From assembly GCA_037179515.1 (NCBI GenBank), contig JAXCGZ010015129.1, positions 148,201 through 212,200 of the forward strand: DNA of 64,000 nt. Reading direction: 5' to 3'. This document shows, one piece after another, positions 1-13,500 of the stretch (its first letter is position 1; every line of letters starts with the position of its first letter). Below the pieces are notes generated by a model. It ran no database searches and had not been told where the DNA came from. It worked only from the letters and a program-made list of their open reading frames with translations. A program made the translations under genes and the position numbers. This stretch comes from Halocaridina rubra. Its lineage: Eukaryota > Arthropoda > Malacostraca > Decapoda > Atyidae.

Positions 1-2130
1 TTTCCATGGGTGTAAACTTATTGACTTAGGGTTGTTTTACTGTAATGCACAATTCTGACAATCCTTTATATAATCCTCTATATCTTTATCTACATTTGGC
101 CACCATATGAAACTTCTGGCTATAGCTTTTGACTTTACAATTCCTTGATGACCTTCATGTATTTCTTCCAAAACCTTTTTTCTGAGTGGCATAGGAATTA
201 CTACTCTAGCTCCTCTCAAGATACAGTCTTGTTCAATACCTAATTCTTCCTTAACTGCCTTATAAGCTTGACACTCTTCTCCTTCTAAGAACTTATCATT
301 TCCTGTCATCAAATATTCCTTCAATTTACATAGGACCTTATCTTTTGTTGTGCTTTGTCCAATGTTCTTTGCTCTCAAGGGTAAGTTCCGAGTTTCAATC
401 AATAGTATGGACTTTTCATGCCCTTCTGGTGCTTTTTCTACTGGTAATCCTGACAATGCATCTGCATTTCCCATTTTACTAGTGGGTCTATACTCTAATG
501 AGTAATTATAAGCAGGTAATATTATTGCCCGTCTCTGGAGTCTAGCTGCACCTAGCGTTGGTAGTCCTGCTTTTGGACTTAAGATAGCTAATAGTGGCTT
601 ATGGTCAGTGACCAAAGCAAACATTTTCTTTCCATACAAATACATGTGAAATTTCTTAACTCCATAGATCAACGATAAGCCTTCCTTCTCTATTTGAGAA
701 TAATTTTGCTCAGCTTTATTAAACAATCTTGAAGCAAATGCAATAGGTTTTTCTGTGCCATCTGGCATTTCATGTGCTAAGACACAACCTATTCCAACTT
801 GTGAGGCGTCACATACTAATTTTAAAGGAAGATTTTCTTTAAAGCGTGCTAAAAACTTATCAGAACAAATCTCCTTTTTAATTTTTTCAAAAGCATTCTG
901 TCACTCCTGTGACCATTTCCACTTTACCTCATTCTTTAATAGCTGGTATAAGGGATGAGCTATTGTTGCTAAATCTTTAATAAATTTTGCTTAGAATGTT
1001 ACTAATCCAAGAAATGATTGCAACTCTTTAACATTTGCTGGTACTTTAGCTTCCCATACTGCTTTTATCTTATCTTTTGTTTTGTGACTGCCATTTTCAT
1101 CTATCACAAATCCTAAATAATTTCCTGATGATACATTGAATAGACATTTATTCTTGTTTATTTTCATATCATTTTCCTTCATTTTATCTAGTACTTTCTT
1201 TAATCTCTGATTATGCTGTTGTTCATCTTCTCCCCCAACAACTATGTCATCTACAAAGCAGAAAACACCATCTAATCCTGTGAATAGCTTGTCCATAGTC
1301 TCTTGCCATAAGGCTGGACTGCTTGCTACTCCATAGGGTAGTCTTTTCGGTTGATATAACCCTAAATGAGTATTTAGTGTACATATTTCTTGTGACTTTG
1401 TGTCCATTGTTAACTGCTGAAAAGCATTTTTCAAGTCTATTTTCGAGAATACCTTACAACCTCCCATAGTAGCAAATATAATACTAGGGTTAGGTAAAGG
1501 ATGTTGAGCAACTTTTAATTGTGGATTTACTGTGACTTTATAATCACCACATAGTCTAACTCCTCCATCAGGCTTTGCTACAGGTACTAAAGGTGTAGCC
1601 CACTGACTATATTTTACCTTTTGCCAATTTCCTTCTTCCTCTAGTCTCAATATTTATTTTTCGAATTGAGTTTTCAGTGTGAAAGGTATTTGTCTGGGTG
1701 GCAAAAATTTTGGCATTGCATTTTCCTTTAATTCTAAGTTTGCAGTCACATTGTTTATAGTTCCCAAACCTGGCTTAAAAATTGTTTCATACTCTTCCAT
1801 CAGATTTTGTGTACTTATACTATTTATTTTTAAATTTGCTCTCTTTATCAATTCTGGAAAGTTTAGCTTTAGGCCTTTTATCCAGTTTAAACCTAACAAT
1901 CCCTTTCTATTTCCTGTTACTATTACAACTGATACTTCCACAATTTGTTTCTCATATTTTACCATAACTTCAGCCTTTCCTATTGTTTCAATCTTTCGAT
2001 TATTGTAATCTGTGATTAAGGAACTTGTGTCCTCCTCTCTTTTCAAATAAGGTATACTCTTAGCTACTTCTTCTGAAATCTCAGTTATATCTGCAGCCGT
2101 ATCTAACTGCATTTCTATATTTTTTTCCAT
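1..2130 (-). pseudogene. pol polyprotein of the gypsy-type element (PR-RT-RNase H-integrase start)
   Basis: The aspartic protease begins near 2115 with 'MQLDTAADITEIS', where the active-site motif DTA stands for the usual DSG/DTG. The reverse transcriptase (about 1650-991) shows 'KPDGGVRLCGDYK', 'FSKIDLKNAFQQL', 'LPYGVASSPALWQ' and the catalytic box 'FVDDIVVGG', the gypsy form of YxDD. RNase H follows (about 860-480) with 'LVTDHKPL'. The integrase zinc-finger start ends the readable part with 'CQNCALQ' near 40. Stops near 1652, 990 and 902 interrupt the frame. The domain order separates it from Copia, which has the integrase before RT. Confidence 0.85.
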
Positions 2131-3118
2131 TTACTTGTACTTCAGACATTATTCTCTTATTTTTGTGAGTGGAATTTAGTTGGAAAGCAAAATTTTCTTG
2201 CTCTAAGTTTTCCTGTTCTCTTTCTTTTGTACAATGTATGTTTTTCTTTTCAGTTTGTTTTGTTTGTTTCTTAAGACATTTCCTGGAAAAATGTCCATAA
2301 TATCCACAAAACTGGCACACATTGTTGTAACCAGGACACTTATATCTATCATTCGGATGATGATTATTATAACTACACCTGTAACATTCTTTATATTTGT
2401 TACTATTAGGTGTCTGTGCTTTATTCCCTTGCCAGTAATTGCAAGTATTGTTCTTATACTTTTTTTCAAGTTTCCTGTTTTTTTGTGATTTATGGTTACT
2501 TGAGCCTGATTTATTCGGTTGTTTGTACTGCATTACTTTATTTACACTTCCAGACTGAGGTTTTTGATAATTTTCCTCAATCCTTTTATTTTGAACTCGA
2601 GACTGTTCATAAGCTCTTGCAATTTCCAACAACTTTTGGAGATTCAAGTCTTTAGCTTGTAATAGCTTTTCTCTAAGCTGACTGGATTTGCATTTACAAA
2701 TGACTTAATCGACTATTAAGTCTTCCTCAGAGTTATGGGTATCATATTTGCAAAATTGACTTTACTTCTTTAATCTTGTGACAAACATATCTATACTCTC
2801 ATTTTCTCGAGGCTCAAGAATACGCTACGTTCGTACCTGATATTTTCACTGGGGTTAAAATAGTTCCCTAATGCTTCTACGGCTTTATTATATGTATTAT
2901 CCTCAGGGGTTAGTGTTTTAAATATATCCTGAACCTCTGGGCCTGCTATGTGCAGTAGGATGCTGACCCTCTGCTTGTCGGGTTTTCGTGGCCAAGCAAT
3001 CCAAATAGATTTCAAATGAATCAATATATTTCCTCCACCTATGTGCCACTGTTCTAGGGTCACATTCAATAGAAAAATGAGGTGGTAGCTGAGGTGGTGC
3101 TTGTATTTGAGAAGTCAT
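2081..3118 (-). pseudogene. gag-like polyprotein of the gypsy-type element
   Basis: Three overlapping frames on the minus strand form a gag. The N-terminal part (about 3118-2791) has the retrotransposon capsid-type features 'HRWRKYIDSFEIYLDC' and 'EALGNYFNP'. The C-terminal part (2647-2081) is Lys/Asn-rich and contains Cys/His knuckles, including 'CQFCGYYGHFSRKC' and an adjacent 'CYRC' pair. Gag would package the element RNA into particles. The frame breaks near 2918 and between 2790 and 2650, so the copy is degenerate. Membership in gypsy-type gag rests on the knuckle and on the protease that follows directly. Confidence 0.75.
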
Positions 3119-3469
3119 TCTTGTGCCATTATTTATTATAGGCTTAGCCTAATTACTTTCCTTTAATTATCTTTATCTCATTAGATAATTATCTTTATCC
3201 TTATCTAGGTACTGTATAACCTTTACTACATAATATACATGCATGTATTTAAAAATTACTTAGCTTATACACATTCATAAAATTATATTGACGAATGTTT
3301 TCTTTCCGTCTGCTGCTGAGGGTTTTTTTGCTGGCTGACGTAAGAATCTTCCTGGTTACCTGAGGTACGATGTCCTCTTGAGTGGAAGATATCCGGCAGG
3401 AACTGGTTATCGGTTATTATTATCGTTCCCCTCACAATTCTTTCTTCTGAGTTCGTTCATCCCGTCGTC

Positions 3470-3712
3470 CAATAATATGTTTCTTACCTGCAAGAATGAT
3501 AATAATCTTGTAGATATCTTTTATGTTGCCGAGTGTAGCCTTCTTTATTATATGAGTGTGTTAATATATCACATATCCCATTTTCGTCGCCAATAATGTG
3601 TTTCTTACCTGCAAGAATGATAATAATCTTGTAGATATCTTTTATGTTGCCGAGTGTAGGCTTCTTTATTATATGAGTGTGTTAATATATCACATATCCT
3701 ATTTTCGTCACA
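3470..3712. repeat. Direct tandem duplication, 2 x about 121 bp
   Basis: The sequence starting 'caataatatgtttcttacct' at 3470 is repeated almost exactly from 3591, a period of 121 bp. Only a few substitutions separate the copies (for example tagcc against taggc). The unit lies just upstream of the gypsy gag, so it may be part of that element's leader or LTR. The first unit ends in a stretch whose complement, at 3592-3578, reads TGGCGACGAAAATGG, which resembles a primer-binding site. That reading is tentative. Confidence 0.7.
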
Positions 3713-4141
3713 GATGACTTAGGATTAATAAGAGGTATATAAAACACTCCTTCCTCAACAGGGTTTATTATGTAGAAGAAGTTAATAATATGTTACATAA
3801 ATTTACGACTAATCAAATTACAAGAACAAATGAGAATTTACTTAGAGGGATCAAAACCATAAGTACTTTACATAGAATCAAATATAAAAGAATTACATCC
3901 TATATAGGTTTCATTCAAATCATACTCTTTGTACTTAAGAATATTGTTTATTTGCTTATAGAAAGCGGTAATTTTAAATGGAGAATATCTTTTACAAAAT
4001 ACATAACTGCTTAAATACATAACAGATGAACAAAGGTAATAACTAGAGCTCACTGTAGTAAGCCATTAGGACATGCATATGAAACTAATTGATGACAGTA
4101 CCTCTGTGTTATTCATTGGCATTAACACTCTGTATCATTAG
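3713..4141. other. No gene seen
   Basis: AT-rich sequence, presumed intron of the PYROXD2-like gene or remains of the gypsy leader. I see no coding similarity, and the short open frames are of low complexity. Confidence 0.5.
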
Positions 4142-4332
4142 AAATCCCCTGGGGGGGGGCACGAGTACCTCCTCCATGTCATAAAAGTCGACTAATTGAG
4201 ACAGCGAGAGGACTTAGATTCCCCTCCTTTGAATTTTCCTCCCACAATGAATCAAGTCTTTTGCTTTGACTCAGTCACACCCCTTATAAAGGGGGTTACA
4301 ACTTTTGTATATAGATAGATGGATCTTGATAC
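4142..4332 (+). repeat. SINE-like repeat family B, copy 1
   Basis: This block shares its layout with 12738-12932: a C/G-run head with 'cctcctccatgt', a middle 'ttttcctcccacaa', a 'ctttgact' box, a 'cccttataa' box, and a tail 'ttttgtatatagatagat'. A reverse copy is seen at 55390-55520. The short length, repeated occurrence and TAGA tail suggest a SINE or other short non-autonomous element. Confidence 0.55.
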
Positions 4333-4414
4333 TAGAATTATCATAATCCTCAATATTTAATAAAAGTACACTATCTACTCAGTATGCCTTGTAAACTATG
4401 CTCTTTTGTTGCAG

Positions 4415-4568
4415 CCCCATGATAGAAATGACTATTCCTAGTAGCTGTGATTCAACATTAGCCCCTCCTGGTCATCATGTTGCACTGTTTTTTACTCAGT
4501 ACACTCCATATCACGGCGATAATGGTCGACCATGGGATGCTAATCTAAAGAAAGAATATGCAAACAAG
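4415..4568 (+). CDS. PYROXD2: PYROXD2-like exon (third from the end)
   Basis: The acceptor is 'cttttgttgcag', and the exon opens with the third base of a codon, then CCC ATG ATA GAA (Pro-Met-Ile-Glu). The donor is AAG|GTATGC at 4569. It encodes the segment with 'TLAPPGHHV' and 'FFTQYTPY', which aligns by eye with the substrate-side part of PYROXD2. The exon is 154 nt and ends in phase 0. Confidence 0.9.
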
Positions 4569-7500
4569 GTATGCATTAGTTATAAATGCTAATTTCAACC
4601 ATTTTTTCTTACTTATACTTAAGTATTACCTCAAAGTATCCTATCTGTAAAAACTATTCAACATTATTTACAAGCTACCCTCCTCTGGCAACATTGCCAG
4701 AAGACTCAAAGTTAGATACTCGTAAACAGTGAATGAAGTTGATATCATACTAGTGTTGTTGCTGTACAGTAAAAAATTATATGTATGATACAGATAGAAA
4801 ACTGAAAAATTATATGTACTCGGAGTGTACACGAAATATTCTTATGCGATGTCCAGCTCTCACCAGTGACTTTAATATTGCACTGTAGTCGTTTCTGAGT
4901 TCTGGGAAATCTCTGAAATACATATGAATTAATACATATGGGAGATGGGTTGCGTTTTTTGTGATGTTAATAAAGTCGAAGTTTTGAGGGAGAGGGTAGA
5001 AAGTCGAGGGGTCAACAACGTGATCATCATTTTTATGGTTATTATTGTATCTTCCCGTCTCCTGATCGGTTCCTTTTTGTACTTAGTGATACTTATCATA
5101 CCTGTCCTTAAAACTATGGATTGAGTTAGCATTAATTACCTCCTCGCTTTGCAAATTCCAATTATCAGCCACTCTTACACTGAAAAAGTACTTCCTTAGA
5201 TCATGAAAAGAAGTTTTCTTACGAAGCTTCAAACTATGACCTCTAGTTCTAGAGCCAGCCATATCAAAATATCGATCCCTATCCACTCTATCATAACCAT
5301 AAAGGAATTAAGAGACTGTCACCATATCCCCTCAATCTTCTAGCTTCGAGTGATGGTAAGTCTAATTCCCTCAGCCTCTCATCATAACTGAGACTGCGTA
5401 TTTACGGCACCAGTTTCGTGGCATGTCTTTGAACTTTTTCAAGCATAGCTACGTGCTTTTTCAAGTACGGATTCCAAAAGGGAGCTGCATATTCAAGTTT
5501 TGGCCTCACATAGGTTACCTAAATATTTCTGAACATTTCGTTGTCTATGTGCCTGAAGGCTAGTCTTACATTTGATAAGAAAGCATATGCTGCCCTTACT
5601 ATGCCATTTATATGCATTTCTTGAGACAAATCTGCTAGTATGTTTACTCCTAGATCTCTCTCATTCTCTCTCTCTCTTGAAGTTGTACTCCTGCCACCGA
5701 GTAGTCAAGCTTGGGCCTTCTTGCGCTTGTACCCATTCTCATTACCTTATATTTTGAAGTACTGAATTTCATTAACCACTCATGGAAATTATTTAGATCT
5801 TCCTGAAGTTCTCTACCATTGTTCTCGTTTCTTGCTTTTTTCACAATCTTTGCATCATTGACATATACGAGGAACTAAAGTGGCCCTAAAACTGAACCCG
5901 TGTGGAACTCCACTACTATCTCTTCTCCATTCAGACACTGAGTGTCTTACTCTAACCATCTGTTCCCTTCCTTCTAAGTAAGCTTTTATCCATTCAAAGA
6001 CATTTCTACCTATTCTAGCCGTTGCTTGCAGCTTCCTAATAAGTCTCCAGTGTGGGACAGTGTCAAATGCTTTCTGGAAGTCTAGGCATATCCAATCTGC
6101 CCATCCCTCTCTCTCCTGTAAGATTTGGCTTACCTCATCATAGAATTCTAATAAATTTGTTACTGTTGATCTACCCTCTCTGATGCCATGTTGTGTCACT
6201 GACAAAAAGTTGAAGGATTCCAAGTGAAGAGAGATATGCTTCCTTAGTTGTTTCTCCGTAACTTTGCAAACTATGCTGGTCAAGGAAAGTTATTCTATAG
6301 TTTAGAGCCATATCCCACCTTCACTTTTTGAAGATAGGTATCACATTCGCTTGTTTCCAGCATCTTGGAATCTCCTCTGACTCCAATGACTTTTTAAATA
6401 TGATACTTAATGCCACTGATATTGAGTTTGCGCATATTTTAAGTACATGAGGGGATATATCATCAGGACCTTTAGTTTTATGGACATCTAACTCCAACAG
6501 CACTTTGCATACCTCTGTGGCTGAAAGGATGATGTTCTCTAATACCGGCCCATGATCTTCTATCTCTGCAATCTGAGGGGGTAAGGTATTTTCTACTGTA
6601 AATACTGACTGAAACTCCTTGCTCAATTCTTTGCAGATCTCTTCATCTGTCTCAGTGATGCTTCCATCCGCTCTCTTAAGCCTTAAAACTTGTTCTTTTA
6701 CCTTCAGTTTTCCTCTGATAAAGCTGTTGAAAAGCTTGGGATTTTCTTTAGCCTTCCTGGTGATGTCCCTTTCATAGTCTCTCTCTGCCTTTCTTTTGCT
6801 TAGGTAATCATTTCTTGCACTTTTGTAGGTTTGCCAGGCATTTATGTTTTTTCTCCTCCTACACCTTTTCCAGCATTTGTTTCTCCACTCCTTAGCTCTT
6901 TTACACTCATTATCAGACCATTTCTCTCTGGCATGAATTACACTTACTTTGGTGATAGGTATGCAGCAATCTACATCTTCCCGTATTTCTCACAAAAGAT
7001 GTCGTACATTTCTTGTACAGATTTGTTGTAAAATAAGGGCCTCCAGTCAATAACTGCAAAAAGCTCATTCATTTTGATGTATTCTCCTGTTGGTTAGTTC
7101 CTCCTCATATCCTCAGGCAGAACATCTTCAATTATATACTCCATCAACAAAACACAATGGTCACTCTTTCCAGTTGGTGGTTCATACTCAATTTCTTTCA
7201 ATATCCAACACGTTATCTGTGAATACTAGATTAGGTAATGATGGCTCATCCCCACCCCTGGCCCTCGTTGGTTCCAGTACATGTTGCTGTAGGAAACTCC
7301 CTTGTACGCATCTAGGAATCTTGCCCCGAATGAGACCTCACCACTGTGTGGGTCAAGATTTATCCAAACTATCTCTTTATGATTAAAGTCTCCCATATTC
7401 AAAATCCTACATTTTCTCTCCCGTGCCATGTTAACCACTAAGTTTATGACTTCAATAGTACCTATATGACTTTCCTCATAAATTTCTAGTCTATGTTGGT

Positions 7501-10500
7501 TCCTTGGTGGGTTATATACATTACTTATTATAATGCTCTCTGACCCAGTATTTATGCGAGCAACAAAAAATTTCTTGAACTCACTTTCTATAGCCAAGTT
7601 TATTTCTTCAACCTGAATCCTTTCACTTATGAGCAGTCCTATCCCTCCACCAGTCCTCTCAGAAGCCCTTAGGAAAAACCGTGACACTGTTTATGTCCTC
7701 ACTCAACTTAGTCTCTGTAACTGCTACTATATCTTCCTTACTGTTGTGAATCCTACTGCCTTACCGGCTAATCCATCAGCATTTGTGTATAACAATCTTA
7801 ATGAGGACCCATCCCCTGATCTTCCGTCATAATCTTCTTTATCTCCCCTTTCTCTGGAAGAACTCTGAAATTAAAATTTTTCTTCTCTTCTTCATTTCTT
7901 TCCTCATTTAACCTTCTAGCCTCTTGCAACAAGTTTTTGATCCTTTACATCTCTTCCTGTGTTGAGGTCTGGAGGAGCCCACGCCTGTGTTAGGATAAGT
8001 TGTCCTGATTTTGTTTCCTATTTATTTTAGTTTATAACTACATGGGTTTATTTTCTTGTTTATAATTAGGAAGTGGTTGTGGCTTTGTGCTTCCTATGTT
8101 AGGGAAGAAGTTAGGTATTATTAGGACTGGGAAAGATAGATATTTGGCTGCGGTGTAGGCTGTTCTTTTAGCGTACCGGAAAGTTTTGGCCTGCTGTTTA
8201 TTGACGTCTAAGGTTGTCTAGCCTAGGCCTTTCAGTATTGATGATTTGCTGTGGATCTTAGAGGTGAGGACAAACTTTATGATTTTTTTTTTCATTTTAT
8301 ATAGGCTATTTCCATTCATAAGCTATCTAGGCTTAAGCCGTGTGTAAGAGAGAATTGGTCAGTAGGTAATAGGCTAATAATGGAGTCTACAGATTTTCGT
8401 TTAATTGAGGAGTATGATGGCAGTAAAGACGTCGTCGAGTGGTTAGATAAAGTCGAGCTAGTATGTAGGATTAGAAACATTAGTGATTTGACTGTGGTTA
8501 TCCCATTGCGGCTGACCGGAGGCACTTTTTCAGTGTATCAGCAGTTAGGCAATGATGACAAGAATATGCAGAAGCAGTAAAGAAAGCACAGAAATCTGCA
8601 TTTGAATTAAATTCATTTACAGCTTATGAAAAGTTCACTAAGCGCCAAATCAAGGAAGGAGAGTGTAGATATGTATTTAGCTGACTTGAAACATTTGAGC
8701 TCGCTGTTTGTCTGCAGTAACGAGAAGCTATTGTCGTGCGCTTTTATTGCCGGATTACCTGATCGTGTGAAACAGGCACTTAGGGCAGGCGCGCGTATTG
8801 AGAGTATGGGCTTGAGTCAGATTGTAGAAAGGGCAAGAATACTTCTGACTGAGGACTCTAATACTGACACTGTATTTTTTGGTAGAGGTGGAGACCATGA
8901 TGAAGAGAAGGTATCACGACGTGCTGATTTTAAGCGTAAGGTAAAACCACAACTATGTTTTTATTGTGGAAAACCAAACCACTTTGTGCGTGATTGCCCT
9001 TTAACTACATGAGGAGTCAGAAAGCGGCTCTACCACATTTATTGAGTCTCGTTTGTGTTATTGATGCAATAGACCTGGTCACATAGGAAAAGACGCTGAT
9101 TTAAACTCCAATGAGGAAAAGCCATTAGTGCCAGCTTCTTACCACAACTAGATGTGTTAAGATTGGAGTAGGTGAGATGTTGGCCTAATTGGGATTAGTG
9201 GCCACGAGGTTCCCTGCAGAGAAGAGGGGTTTGCCAATATAGGTATGGGCAATGAGGCAAGAGTGAAGGCTATAGTCGTTAATTGGTGTCCGCTGAATTT
9301 TGGATTCGTCTTGGGGATAAATGGTATCGAGTTACTGGGGGGAGTAACTATAGAGTCGACCCAGAAGATAACAGTAGGAGATAGAACTGAGTCTTTGACG
9401 GCTATGTCTCTGTGTAGGGAAGAAAAGCCAGTCATAGAAGGACTTCAAAGCAGTGATTGATGGATGTCTTTGGGTGGTTACTTGGTTATGGTTGGAGGGA
9501 AAGGAACCTAATCTTAAGAATACAACGGCGGAGTATGAAGTCCCATGAAATGTTCAAGAGGAGTATGAGCAGGAATTGGCACAAGGGATTAAGGATGGAT
9601 GGCTTGTGCTGCAAGATGAGCAAAAACATGGCCCCCCTCATGGCTTGATACCTCTCATGGCAGTGAACCAGAACAAGAAAAAAGTGCAACTGGTCCTTGT
9701 TTCCAGGGAGCTGAATTTTTACGCAGATGCTTTTACCAGTAAGGTGGATGTGTGTTGGGACAAAATGCAGTCTTGGCTGAGGATGGGGAGCAATACAACA
9801 ATTATGATTTGGGGAAGGTGTATTTGCAGATTCATACGGATGAAAGTCTGTGGGCGTATCAGACTGATGTTTAAAGGAGTGAGGTACTACTTAACGAGGC
9901 TTGGGTTTGGGTTGAACATTGTGCCACTAATAATGTCAGGAAATTTGACAGCAGTTTTTGATCAGGAACCTGAGGTCAAGTGACACACATCAGCTTATTT
10001 GGACGACATTTATATGGATGAACATGGTGTGGCACGCAGTCGAGTCATTAAGCATCTGCAAAAGTGGGATGTAGTGTGTATGAGCCCTGAGAAGGTATCA
10101 GCCGGGGCACATGTTCTAGGCATGAGGGTGCAGGGTGATCCAGGAAGAAAGGGCTAGCTCAACTGGTGCAGAGACAATAAATTCGAGGCAATACCAGATG
10201 TACTGACCAGGAGAGTGATATTTTCAGTTTGTGGTCAGTTGACTGGACATTTGCCGGTTTGCGGCTGGTTGAGAGTTGCTGCCTCTTACCTCAAAAAAGT
10301 AGCAAATACTCATAGTGTAGGATGGGATGACGAGATCAGAGAGAAGTATGTTTGTGTCATGTTGTAGAAGATCTATCCCTGATTAGATAAAAACAATCCG
10401 GCTCATGGAAAGTGGAATGTGGAGGGTGCAGAGGCTGATCTGTGGGTTGATGAGAGCTCATTAGCTATTGGCGTGGTTTTGCAGGAGAATGGAATGACTG

Positions 10501-13500
10501 TAGAGGATGGATTATGGTTGAGGGAGTCAGATAGCATGCACATAAACATGGCAGAGTTAGAGGCTGTTATTCGAGGGCTTAACGTAGCTGTATTATGAAA
10601 TATGAAGAAGATACATTTAAAGACTGATTCTTCGACTGTCTATCGCAGGTTAACTGACGCGCTAACTAGCAACGCAAGGCTGAAGACAAAAACAGCAAGT
10701 GAGATGCTAGTCCGATGAAGACTGGAAGCCATAACCCAGTTGAAGGAGGAGTATAATATAGGGCTGAGCCTCGATAGTTCCTAGCAAATGCAATCTTGCG
10801 GATGTTTTGATGCGGGTACCCAGCCGGTGGTTGAGTCATCAGGGCGGTGATGAGTGCGCTGTGGGAAACTATCCTGACCCAGACAAGATAAGAGACATTC
10901 ATCAGAATATGGGTCATCCTGGCATGGAACGAGCAATTTACTTTGCTAAGAGGGTGCATCCACATGTTGCCCGCAAGCAAGTTCAGGAAGTTGTTAGGAA
11001 TAGTGAGGAGTGTAGCAGTATAGATCCTGTCCCTCAAAAGTGGACACACAGTAGTCTGAGTGTGCTGGATGTGTGAGGACGGTTGGGAATGGATGTAACA
11101 CACTACAATGGAAAACACTACCTCACCCTCATTTATTGCGGCCCAAGTCGCTTCACTTTGTGGCACAAACTGCGTTATGAGAATTGTGAGATCGTAATGC
11201 GGTTATTAGCTCGGGTGTTTTGTGAACGTGGGCCCCCTCGGGAGATATTAACTGACAATGCAGCAATTTTTAGGAATCAAAAGTTCAAGGATTTCATCGG
11301 TAAGTGGGGGTGTAGTCTGCAGTTTCGATGTGCATATGTTCCTGAAGGTAATTCCATAGTTGAGAGGGTTCATTGTTCGATCAAGAGGATAGCTGGCAGA
11401 ACTCGCTGTGATATCAGAGAAGCTGTATATTTGCACAACATAACTCCGTTGGATGATGTGAACAAGGACACTGCACCCATTAATGTGGTTCACAAGTATT
11501 TGGCAAGAATCAAGGGAGTAGATGAAGTCCAGGAGCAGGATGCAGGTGGCGATTGCCAGTACAAGGTAGGGGAGGTGGTGTGGGTTAAGGGCCCCCAAAA
11601 CAGGTGGTTCAAGAAGTTCGAGTATGGAAGAGTAACAAAGCTGATCTCCCCCCCAAGTGGCATAAGTGGATGGCATACCCCGACATGTGAAGGATCTCAG
11701 GTGTCGCATTATTAGCACAGAGGAGAGGTCAGAGAGACTGGGAAGCGGAGGTGAGGATGAGACTGAGGATGATGAGCCTCTAATGATAGGATTCAGCGAG
11801 AGTGACACTGACTGTTCATTGAGTGAACACCTCATGGGAGATGAACTGGAGGGGCAGGCTGTGGCCCCTCGGAGATGTTTCAAGCACAAGTTGTCCCCAC
11901 TCGGCTTTGTTGTTGAATTCAAATTCAGGAGGATTGTGTAGGCAGGGTGAGAAGTGGGAGGTGGGTTGCTTTTTTGTGATGTGAATAAAGTCGAAGTTTT
12001 GGGAGAGAGGGTAGAAAGTCTAGGGGTGAACATCGTGATCGTCATTGTTATGGTTGTTATTGTTGTGTTGAGGTCTGGAGAAGCCCACGCCAGTGTTAGT
12101 ATAAGTCATCCTGATTTCGATTCCTATTTATTTTGGTATATTAGTACATGGGTTTATTTGCTTGTTTATAATTAGGAAGTGGTTGTGGCTTTGTGTTTTC
12201 TATGTTAGGGGAGAAGATGGGTATTATTAGGACTGGGAAAGATAGATATTGGCTGTGGTGTAGGCTGGTCTATAAGCCTACTGGAAAGTGTTGGCCTGCT
12301 GTTTATTGACGTCTGAGGTTGTCTAGCATAGGTCTCTAGTATCGACGAGTCGCCTGCGGATCTTAGAGGTGAGAACAAACTTTGTGAGTTTTTTTTTATT
12401 TCCTATAGGCTATTTCCGTCCACAATACATTACCAAATTCATTTTGCACAGCACAACCCAGTTCTACGTAGCAGACCATAATGTCTGTGTTAAGTACATA
12501 TAAATAGGCTAACACAGTAAACAATAACAGATAGTTTGTATTACTGAGTAGGGGAAGCAAATGAAAGGTGGATCTTACGGCAATAGAGGCACCATGGTGT
12601 CATGCAGTCTTGTGATCAGACTAATCAATCTATTATGATATGATTTGGCCAGGCATGGACAGTAAATCTTTATCTATAGGTGGCCTTTATCCTATAAAAT
12701 AACTTGCCTCATATAGTGGATGGTTGGAGTATCAAGTACCTTCCCCTGAGAGGGAGGCAAGAATGCCTCCTCCATGTTCCCCCTGAGTGCCTTAAAGGCG
12801 ACTACATGGAGCAGAGCAATGGGATTGAGAAGCCCTTCCTTAGTATTTTCCTTCCACAAAGAGTCAAGTTTTTTACTTTGACTAAACCATCCCTTATAAG
12901 GGGAATAATGACTTTTGTATATAGATAGATCAAGAACCTTACCTGTTTTTGTACATCCTACAATCAAAGAATAATTACTGATAAGCTGCACAGGTGCACT
13001 GAAAATATATTTAAAAACATATTGTTTGTTATTGAAGAAATTGTTTTGATTTATTTTTCAGATATTTGGAGTTGTCGAGAAGTATGCCCCTGGTTTCAGG
13101 GACAGTATTATAGGGTATGAAGTTTTGCCACCACCAGATTTGGAATGTATATTTGGACTCACCGGAGGGGTAGGTTTTATTAATAAAGAAATTAATTACT
13201 AATCAATTACTTTATTTATATATTAATTATATAGAAAACTAACTTTGATCTACAATGACCTATTGCCATACTTATGTCCTTACTCACTTACCTTTGTCGT
13301 ACATATTCATGCTTAGAGCTTCTTATTATTATTATTATTATTGCCATTTTATGTCACTCTCAATCTCCATTAGAATGAGATTGGGTACAGACATTTTTGA
13401 GCAAGGGAATGAATGTAGGCTACATGCTTAAAGCTTTGTTTTCAAATGTTCCATTTATTACTGTGTAGGTATAGCTAAATTTATCTTCTTGCTCTCCTTT

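Larger units (their letters stand above)
1..3118 (-). mobile_element. Ty3/gypsy-type LTR retrotransposon, decayed, runs off the left edge
   Basis: Read on the minus strand, the block gives gag, zinc knuckle, aspartic protease, reverse transcriptase, RNase H and the start of an integrase, in the Ty3/gypsy order. The integrase HHCC zinc-binding region is cut by the window edge, so the rest of the integrase and the 3' LTR lie outside. Several in-frame stops break the polyprotein, for example near 1652, 990 and 902, so this copy cannot act on its own. It sits upstream of the first visible PYROXD2 exon on the opposite strand, probably in an intron of that gene. No 5' LTR could be delimited between 3119 and 4140. 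Confidence 0.85.
7960..12422 (+). mobile_element. LTR retrotransposon with both LTRs, gag-pol decayed
   Basis: Two direct repeats of 359 and 357 bp (7960-8318 and 12066-12422) both start TGTTGAGG and end in CA. They enclose a + strand gag with a CCHC knuckle, an RT with 'YLDDIYMDE', RNase H-like sequence and an integrase core. Frames are interrupted many times. The left flank is a LINE and the right flank is PYROXD2 intron, and I see no matching target duplication. The gag-protease-RT-RNase H-integrase order fits the Ty3/gypsy group. The whole element lies in the sense direction in the intron between 4568 and 13062. Confidence 0.85.
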
